Assembly (NCBI GenBank): GCA_020350085.1
Contig: CP070706.1
Coordinates: forward strand, 2,930,663 to 2,943,897
Origin: Acidobacteriota bacterium
GTDB lineage: Bacteria > Acidobacteriota > Polarisedimenticolia > J045
Reading direction: 5' to 3'
DNA: 13,235 nucleotides
The notes under the pieces are model-generated. The model did no database searches and was not told where the DNA came from. It worked only from the letters and a program-made list of their open reading frames with translations. Numbering within the stretch: position 1 is the first letter of the stretch; every line of letters begins with the position of its first letter. A program made the translations under genes and the position numbers. Positions 8,549 through 13,235 of the stretch are shown here, in pieces.

Positions 8549-9463
8549 TCATCCCCGCCCCGTTGACGATCTCTGACCGCTCGGTTCGATGTGGACCAAG
8601 ACATCGCGAACGGTGTGTACTTCGGCGAGGATGCGGTCTTTGACACGGTGCGCGATCTCGTGCCCCGCCGCCACGGTCAACTCCGGATCTACCTCGACGT
8701 GAATGTCTACGAAGTGCTCCAGGCCAGATTTCCGCACCCACAGCGTTTCGATCTCCCGTACCTCCCCCACCGAGCTCGCAGCCGCTTGGACGCGGGCGAC
8801 GAGCGCCTCGTCGGCATGCTCATCCATTAACTCGCTGGCGCCGCGTCGGAACAGCTGCACACCGGAGAACAAGATCGCCCCGACGACGATCAGGGCCGCC
8901 GTCTCGTCGGCCCACAGGTATTGCGGGCCCCCGACGCGCACCGTCAGAAGGCCGACGAGAACGGCCAGTGAGCAGAGCGCATCACTGCGATGGTCCCAGG
9001 CATTGGCGATCAGGGCTCGCGATCCCGTCCGCCGGCCGACACGGATCTTGTACCAATAAAGGCTCTCCTTGATGACGACGTTGACGGCTGCGATCGAAAC
9101 CGCCCAGATCGGCGGGAGCGGATGCTCGGTTCTGAAATGCTCGATCGCATGCCAGCCAACGACCAAGGCAGAAATGATCAGCAACAGCGCCACGTTCGAC
9201 GCCGCGACGGCCTCGGCACGCGTGTGGCCGTAGGGATGTTCCGCGTCGGCCGGTCGCTGAGCGACGCGCAAGGCGAACAGAACGACGATGGACGTCACCG
9301 AATCGCCCAGCGAGTTGACCGAGTCCGCGATGAGGGCGTAGGCCTGAGTCAGCAGTCCTGCGATCAGCTTGACCACACCGAGCAGCAAATTGACGAGCAG
9401 GCCGATCCATGCCGCCCGCGAGGCATCGCGATAGAGCTTTCTTCTGGCGGTCGGGCGCGGCAC
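8549..9463 (-). CDS. Cation diffusion facilitator family metal exporter, probably Mn2+ type
   Basis: This inner-membrane metal/proton antiporter has 304 residues, six predicted membrane segments (to about residue 210) and a cytoplasmic ferredoxin-like domain (about 215-292, LEHFVDIHVEVD and HTVRDVLVHIEP). The HPYGHTRAE loop of the family is present at 76-84. The transport site reads Asn50-xxx-Asp54 in the second membrane segment (DSVNSLGDS) and Asp157-xxx-Asp161 in the fifth (WDHRSDA). Zinc exporters normally have His in the fifth segment at the 157 position; Asp there is characteristic of manganese-exporting CDFs. Mn2+ is therefore the best guess, with Fe2+ or Co2+ possible. Translation starts at a GTG (9463) with a weak GTGAGA upstream. 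The stop lies 14 nt before xthA, so the two are probably co-transcribed; the S15-type gene lies 116 nt upstream on the same strand. Confidence 0.92.
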   Translation of the reverse strand: MPRPTARRKLYRDASRAAWIGLLVNLLLGVVKLIAGLLTQAYALIADSVNSLGDSVTSIVVLFALRVAQRPADAEHPYGHTRAEAVAASNVALLLIISALVVGWHAIEHFRTEHPLPPIWAVSIAAVNVVIKESLYWYKIRVGRRTGSRALIANAWDHRSDALCSLAVLVGLLTVRVGGPQYLWADETAALIVVGAILFSGVQLFRRGASELMDEHADEALVARVQAAASSVGEVREIETLWVRKSGLEHFVDIHVEVDPELTVAAGHEIAHRVKDRILAEVHTVRDVLVHIEPSGQRSSTGRG

Positions 9464-9579
9464 GGTCAGTTCTCACGCCGTACCGGCTCGTGGATCACTG
9501 CCGACCGCCGCGACGCTCCCTCTCTCATTCGGCTGAGGCTGCTGCGCCGTGCATCCGTGCGATCCTCGGCGGGACACTC

Positions 9580-11871
9580 TCACGGCGATCCGTGAGGCCC
9601 GTTGCTGCCGTCAGTGCCTTCGCTGACGACTTGCCAAAACAGTCCCTCGTCTGCCGAGACGAGTGTCGTCGCCTCGGTTTCGGCGACGGGGCGGCGAACA
9701 ATCCACGGCCACTGAGCGCCGTGCTTGCCAGCATAAACCCGGTAGCGACGGTGACACGGATCAACCGTCGGATCCCACGTTAGTCGAACCTCCGCCCCCT
9801 GCACGCGCTCGAGCGTGAGCCGCGACACGTGCTCAGTGGGCCGGCAGCCGATGAGCGATCCCGGATCGACGACCGACAACTCGAGGTGCGACGGCGCTGA
9901 CGCGTGGTGTTGGATCCTGTTGGTAGCGACTTCTTGGTGCGTGTGCTGGTGGAACGGCTCGCCCGTCTGCGGGTTGATTTCGAATCGCGGATAGTTCGAC
10001 GACGCCAGCGCCACGCGAATCCTATGGCCAGCGGGAAACGTGATCGACGTGTCCCAGAGCTTCACTTCGAACTGGTAGACCACACCGGAGCCGAGCAGGT
10101 CCTCTTCCCGCAACGAGACGCGATGCCGGCCCACGAGGATCAGATCGGTGACCAACATCGCCCGGCCATCCGGATAAACGTCCTCCAGCTTGACCACCCA
10201 GTCCGTGTCCGGCCGGTCAGACGACGCGTAGAGCACGAAGCGGATCGGTCCAGAAGCTTCGATCGGCTCGCTCAGCGGTGCCGTTTGCCAGACCAGAACG
10301 TCAGCGCGGATGTCGTCAACCGGCCGTTGATCGAACGGGCCGACTCCGATGTCCTCGTAGAGATTGTTGCCGCCGCGTGTCGGCACGGGATTCGCCGGAT
10401 CGGACAAGAAGCTCGACTCGCCGCCTTCGGAAGGCGGAGGGGAATCCGTCAACACCCCACCCGGCTGCAAGTAGAACGGAGTCGGTGTCGCCGGGGGAGG
10501 CCAGCTGTCGGACGTGCGCCAGAAGTTGCCCGGCGCAGTCGAGGCTTCCGGGAGCCCCGGCCCCATCACGTAGGCTCGCGCGGGTGGCTCGTCCATGATC
10601 CCGGTCTCGTTCCCCTTCATCCAGAAGTCGTACCAGCGGATGATCGCTTGTTCGTAGTCGAGCAGCAGACTCTGCGTCGGATACCAAAGCTCGCCCTGAA
10701 ACGGGCTGACGTAAAGGCCATGCACCCACGGTCCGATGATCAGCTTCTGGTTGCGTCGCGCGCCCGGACCACCTCGCTCGTGGAGTATGCGAAAAGCATC
10801 CAGCGTTCCCTGCGTGAAGATATCGTACCAGCCGCCGATGTGAAGGATCGGAATGACGACCTGGTTTGCACGCAGGAGCAGGTTCCTGTCGTCCCAGTAC
10901 GCGTCCTCGTTCGGATGCGCGAAGTACTCGTCCAGCTTGTGCGACGATCCTTGATTGGCGAGCCAGGTCTCCACGAGATGCTTGCGGAACTCACCACCGG
11001 GATAGGCCATGTCTTGATAGGGATTTCCGGAAGCGATCTCGGCTACGGCGCAGACCAGGCTCGGTGGCGCCGCGCCGGCAACGAGGTACTGAGTGATACC
11101 GTGTGCCGATCCGCCAAAAGTGCCGACCCTGCCGTTGCACCATCCCTGAGCGGCGATCCACTCAACCGTATCGTAACCGTCTTGATTCTCGAGCCAGCCG
11201 TCGTCGTCGAAGACGTCGTCGATGCCGTCCGAGTCGTTGCGGCCGCGCGTGTTTTGAATGACGACCGCATAGTCGCCGAGGATCAAACGGCGCGGCGGAT
11301 CACCACGACCGTACGGCGTCCGATTCAGCAGCGTGGGCCAGGACATCCCCGAACGGCGCGACGGCAGCCAGACGTCCGTGGCCAGCTCCGTGATCCCATC
11401 GCGCATCGTGATGCGTTCGGCCCGCTTGCTGCTGGCCACCTCGAGGTCGATTCCCGTCGCTGGTCCCGTGGTCAGATCGAGCGTGACGACGCCGGGCTCG
11501 CCGACGTCCTCGCGCCACGGCGCCATCCCACGCGTATCGATCGACGGGTACAGCTCGTTGAACACCGTGTGGTGGTGGGTGAACACGAACAGCCGATCCA
11601 TGCCGGGCAGCGACTCGTCGAGATCGAGCCGATAGAACCCGCTCGCATCGGTCTCGGCGGTCCACTCCACCGGAATCGGGTCATCGAGCTCGAGACCGGC
11701 CGTCACGCTGTCTCGGGTCACACCCACGGTGACGGCCTCGAGCGGCAGGCCGGTCTCCTCGGAACTGACGGTGCCGGACAGCTCCGTCAGTGCGATCCCG
11801 GGTGAAATAGCGATCGCAGCACCGATGAGGATCGTTCCCAACCCGGCGCCGCACCGGACAGGGTCGAACAT
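9580..11871 (-). CDS. Exported CocE/NonD (S15 X-Pro dipeptidyl-peptidase type) hydrolase with extra N- and C-terminal domains
   Basis: This 763-residue enzyme starts with a signal-like segment (about 1-27). A carboxypeptidase-regulatory-like beta domain follows (about 31-145; GTVSSEETGLPLEAV and TDASGFYRLDL). The alpha/beta-hydrolase core is at about 153-410, and an X-Pro peptidase C-terminal jelly-roll at about 520-665. The last part (about 680-755) is fibronectin-III-like (VRLTWDPTVDPCHRRYRVY). The apparent triad is Ser255 in GGSAHG, Asp350 in IGGWYD and His384 in GPWVHG. The family cleaves acyl esters, beta-lactam side chains or Xaa-Pro dipeptides, so the substrate cannot be told from sequence. 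The start at 11871 is chosen because GGAGGGG lies 6 nt upstream and a TATACT box at 11898-11903 sits just beyond. The frame stays open to 12630, but an ATG at 11886 is the only other reasonable start. Confidence 0.9.
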   Translation of the reverse strand: MFDPVRCGAGLGTILIGAAIAISPGIALTELSGTVSSEETGLPLEAVTVGVTRDSVTAGLELDDPIPVEWTAETDASGFYRLDLDESLPGMDRLFVFTHHHTVFNELYPSIDTRGMAPWREDVGEPGVVTLDLTTGPATGIDLEVASSKRAERITMRDGITELATDVWLPSRRSGMSWPTLLNRTPYGRGDPPRRLILGDYAVVIQNTRGRNDSDGIDDVFDDDGWLENQDGYDTVEWIAAQGWCNGRVGTFGGSAHGITQYLVAGAAPPSLVCAVAEIASGNPYQDMAYPGGEFRKHLVETWLANQGSSHKLDEYFAHPNEDAYWDDRNLLLRANQVVIPILHIGGWYDIFTQGTLDAFRILHERGGPGARRNQKLIIGPWVHGLYVSPFQGELWYPTQSLLLDYEQAIIRWYDFWMKGNETGIMDEPPARAYVMGPGLPEASTAPGNFWRTSDSWPPPATPTPFYLQPGGVLTDSPPPSEGGESSFLSDPANPVPTRGGNNLYEDIGVGPFDQRPVDDIRADVLVWQTAPLSEPIEASGPIRFVLYASSDRPDTDWVVKLEDVYPDGRAMLVTDLILVGRHRVSLREEDLLGSGVVYQFEVKLWDTSITFPAGHRIRVALASSNYPRFEINPQTGEPFHQHTHQEVATNRIQHHASAPSHLELSVVDPGSLIGCRPTEHVSRLTLERVQGAEVRLTWDPTVDPCHRRYRVYAGKHGAQWPWIVRRPVAETEATTLVSADEGLFWQVVSEGTDGSNGPHGSP

Positions 11872-11897
11872 CACATTCCCCTCCATCTGGTGGGGTG

Positions 11898-11903
11898 AGT
11901 ATA
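11898..11903 (-). promoter_or_regulatory. -10 box for the S15-type hydrolase gene
   Basis: TATACT on the - strand matches five of six positions of the sigma-70 -10 element and lies about 27 nt upstream of the ATG at 11871. This gives a short leader that still includes the GGAGGGG ribosome-binding site. No good -35 hexamer is seen 16-18 nt upstream, so an activator or another sigma factor may be involved. The position supports a start near 11871 rather than further upstream. Confidence 0.42.
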
Positions 11904-12077
11904 CGAGGCTTGCTTGCTGGCGCGTCTGAGCTCGCATGACGGAAGCTGGCTCGAGCTCCGGGAAACGCCGGCGGGTCCACAAACCTTTCGCAAAGATCGA
12001 GTAAGGACGCCGCCGGCGTCTCGCTCCCGCGATCCGGGTCTCGTCCCAACAGGAGAAGATCAACTTCATCCCCCGAG

Positions 12078-12474
12078 TGCGGCGACTACAACGTCGCCTG
12101 GCCCAACGAGGCCTCGATCGACATGGCCCACGTGGTCCGCGGCTCCGTGAGTCTGTACCGGAACACGGGAGCCGTTCCGGGCGTGAGTGCGCTGCGCTTG
12201 GACAAGCTTGGACGAGGACGAGCAGTCGGCATCGCTTCTCGACGGGGAGGACGTCGTCGGTCAGAACGTCGATGGGTACGACATCTACCGATCGAGCCAG
12301 GCCGAAGATGTTGGCGCGACCCGGACGGAGGCTGAGCTCGAGCCGCTCCTGCTGGCGACGGTCGTAGCCTCCGAGCACCGGGACCCCGACACGGCAGCCG
12401 TGGGCGAGTGCCTGTTCTACTGCGTCAGGACGCGCAGCAATCGAGGCGGCATCCCTCACCGTGACGGACGGTGA
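12078..12474 (+). pseudogene. Frame-disrupted remnant of a secreted, fibronectin-III-like protein end
   Basis: The interval between the S15-type gene and the LsrF-like gene (about 685 bp) holds no intact gene, but protein-like sequence is split over two frames of the + strand. The first frame, from 12078, gives CGDYNVAWPNEASIDMAH, RGSVSLYRNTG and then VSALRLDKL. The second, from about 12190 to the stop at 12474, gives DGYDIYRSS, LLLATVVASEHRDPDTAAVGE and LFYCVRTRSNRGG. The latter has the character of C-terminal fibronectin-III-like modules of secreted proteins (a YxVYR strand and a closing FYxVR strand). One frameshift near 12190-12210 joins them. No start codon with a ribosome-binding site is visible. 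It is most simply the tail of a decayed gene; a sequencing indel is less likely because no upstream part exists. Confidence 0.5.
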
Positions 12475-12495
12475 CGACCGGCTCGCGGCTGACCC

Positions 12496-12524
12496 TTCAC
12501 CCGAGCGGCCCTCGAGCGTATATC
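12496..12524 (+). promoter_or_regulatory. Candidate promoter for the LsrF-like gene
   Basis: TTCACC (12496-12501) and TATATC (12519-12524) are 17 nt apart and each match the sigma-70 consensus at four of six positions. Transcription would begin near 12531, about 26 nt before the ATG at 12557, and include the ribosome-binding site. The match is modest, but the position is right. Confidence 0.35.
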
Positions 12525-12556
12525 CTTGTGCCCTGATTTCGGCTGGAGGTCTCGTC

Positions 12557-13235
12557 ATGGATTGGGGAATGCAGAACCGTCTCAGTCGCATCTTGAAGCC
12601 CGACACGGGCCGCACGGTGATGCTGGCCATCGACCACGGCTACTTTCTGGGTCCGACCTCGGGCCTCGAAAAACCCGGCGAGACGATCGCGCCGCTGCTC
12701 CCGTATGCCGACTCGCTGATGCTGACCCGCGGTGTGCTGCGCCAGTGCGTGCCGCCTGAGTCGAACGTGCCGATCGTCCTGAGGATGTCGGGTGGAACGA
12801 GCATCCTGCGCGAGCTATCGCGAGAGGGGCTGACGGTGGCGCTCGACGACGCCGTGCGACTGAACGTCTCGGCCATCACACTGTCGATCTTCGTGGGCGC
12901 CGAAGGGGAACGCACAACGCTTCTCAATCTCGCCAAGTTGGTCGATGAGGGTCAAAAGTACGGCTTACCCGTGCTGGCAGTGACGGCCGTCGGCAAGGAG
13001 ATGACCCGCGACGCGCGCTATCTGGGCCTCGCGAGTCGTATCGCCGCCGAGATCGGCGCCCACATGGTCAAGACGTACTACTGCGAAGGGTTCGAAGAGG
13101 TCGTCCGCCATACGCCGGTACCGATCGTCATCGCCGGTGGCAAGAAGATCAGCGAAAAGGACGCCGTTCAGCTCGCCCACGACGCGATTCAGGCTGGCGC
13201 CTCGGGCGTGGACATGGGACGTAACATCTTCCAGT
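12557..13235 (+). CDS. LsrF-like class I aldolase-family thiolase (5' part)
   Basis: The frame is open to the window end, giving 226 residues. From residue 1 (MDWGMQNRLSRIL) it follows E. coli LsrF closely: TVMLAIDHGYFLGPT (20-34), LTRGVLRQCVPP (56-67), LDDAVRLN (96-103), VKTYY (171-175), PIVIAGGKK (189-197) and SGVDMGRNIFQ (216-226). LsrF transfers an acetyl group from 3-hydroxy-2,4-pentadione 5-phosphate, a breakdown product of the quorum signal AI-2, to CoA. Lys172 is the likely Schiff-base lysine and Asp26 lies in the family's DHG motif. E. coli LsrF has about 31 more residues at the N-terminus; here the ATG at 12557 has a good GGAGG (12545-12549 region, about 7 nt away) and no earlier in-frame start is evident. 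No other lsr gene is present, so the substrate may be another sugar or ketone phosphate. Confidence 0.87.
   Translation, partial: MDWGMQNRLSRILKPDTGRTVMLAIDHGYFLGPTSGLEKPGETIAPLLPYADSLMLTRGVLRQCVPPESNVPIVLRMSGGTSILRELSREGLTVALDDAVRLNVSAITLSIFVGAEGERTTLLNLAKLVDEGQKYGLPVLAVTAVGKEMTRDARYLGLASRIAAEIGAHMVKTYYCEGFEEVVRHTPVPIVIAGGKKISEKDAVQLAHDAIQAGASGVDMGRNIFQ

Noticed and set aside
9579..9596. Hairpin CTCACGG-CGAT-CCGTGAG at the stop codon of the S15-type gene
   Set aside because: The 7-bp stem is perfect, but it is partly inside the coding end and no T-run follows on the - strand, so I do not call it a terminator; the CDF gene may be read through.
9904..11805. 633-residue open frame on the + strand
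   Set aside because: It lies entirely opposite the hydrolase gene and its Arg/Asp/His-rich composition is typical of an antisense shadow in GC-rich DNA; it has no recognisable motifs.
11872..12630. Extension of the S15-type hydrolase frame upstream to 12630, giving a protein of over 1000 residues
   Set aside because: The extra 250 residues are arginine-rich and unlike a domain, precede a signal-like segment, and overlap the LsrF-like gene. The TATACT box and ribosome-binding site place the start at 11871.

Overview
The window is GC-rich (roughly 60% by eye) and gene-dense, with classic Shine-Dalgarno sites. It looks like a chromosomal segment of a Gram-negative bacterium, most likely a Pseudomonadota member and perhaps a gammaproteobacterium. 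The grounds are the long PstC/PstA subtype with N-terminal extensions, a signal-peptide-bearing S46 dipeptidyl-peptidase, and a protein very close in sequence to E. coli LsrF. This placement is inference; there is no rRNA, tRNA or other decisive marker. I see no CRISPR array, insertion sequence, integrase or phage gene.

Layout. (1) 1-3696, + strand: the end of a PstS-type phosphate-binding protein, pstC, pstA and an ArsC-type arsenate reductase form a compact phosphate/arsenate cluster. pstC and pstA overlap by 4 nt. No pstB ATPase or phoU is visible here. (2) 3799-4020, + strand: a 73-residue protein that resembles only the C-terminal part of flagellar rod/hook proteins. (3) 4063-4152: a cluster of perfect or near-perfect palindromes between convergent genes, with a promoter-like element embedded in it. 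(4) 4180-6348, - strand: an exported S46 dipeptidyl-peptidase of DPP7 type. (5) 6560-7702, + strand: a membrane-anchored SpoIIE/RsbU-type PP2C phosphatase, divergent from the peptidase. (6) 7758-11871, - strand: three co-directional genes, a secreted S15/CocE-type hydrolase, a cation diffusion facilitator and exonuclease III. The last two are 14 nt apart. (7) 11872-12556: about 685 bp without an intact gene, holding a frame-disrupted coding remnant on the + strand and a promoter-like element. (8) 12557 to the window end, + strand: an LsrF/class I aldolase-family enzyme, cut by the window edge.

How the genes may work together. PstSCA imports phosphate and, unavoidably, arsenate. The adjacent ArsC would reduce arsenate for export, so the first cluster reads as phosphate uptake with arsenate protection. 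The S46 and S15-type enzymes are two separate exported hydrolases suited to peptide scavenging in the periplasm or outside the cell. The CDF carries the Asn-Asp/Asp-Asp metal-site pattern that suggests manganese rather than zinc export. Its partner ExoIII is a metal-dependent DNA repair enzyme, but a functional link is speculative. I found no convincing evidence of a wholly new multi-gene system. The most unusual items are the palindrome cluster with its antisense-facing promoter, the start-codon-centred palindrome of xthA, the stand-alone flagellar-rod-like mini-protein and the decayed remnant upstream of the LsrF-like gene.
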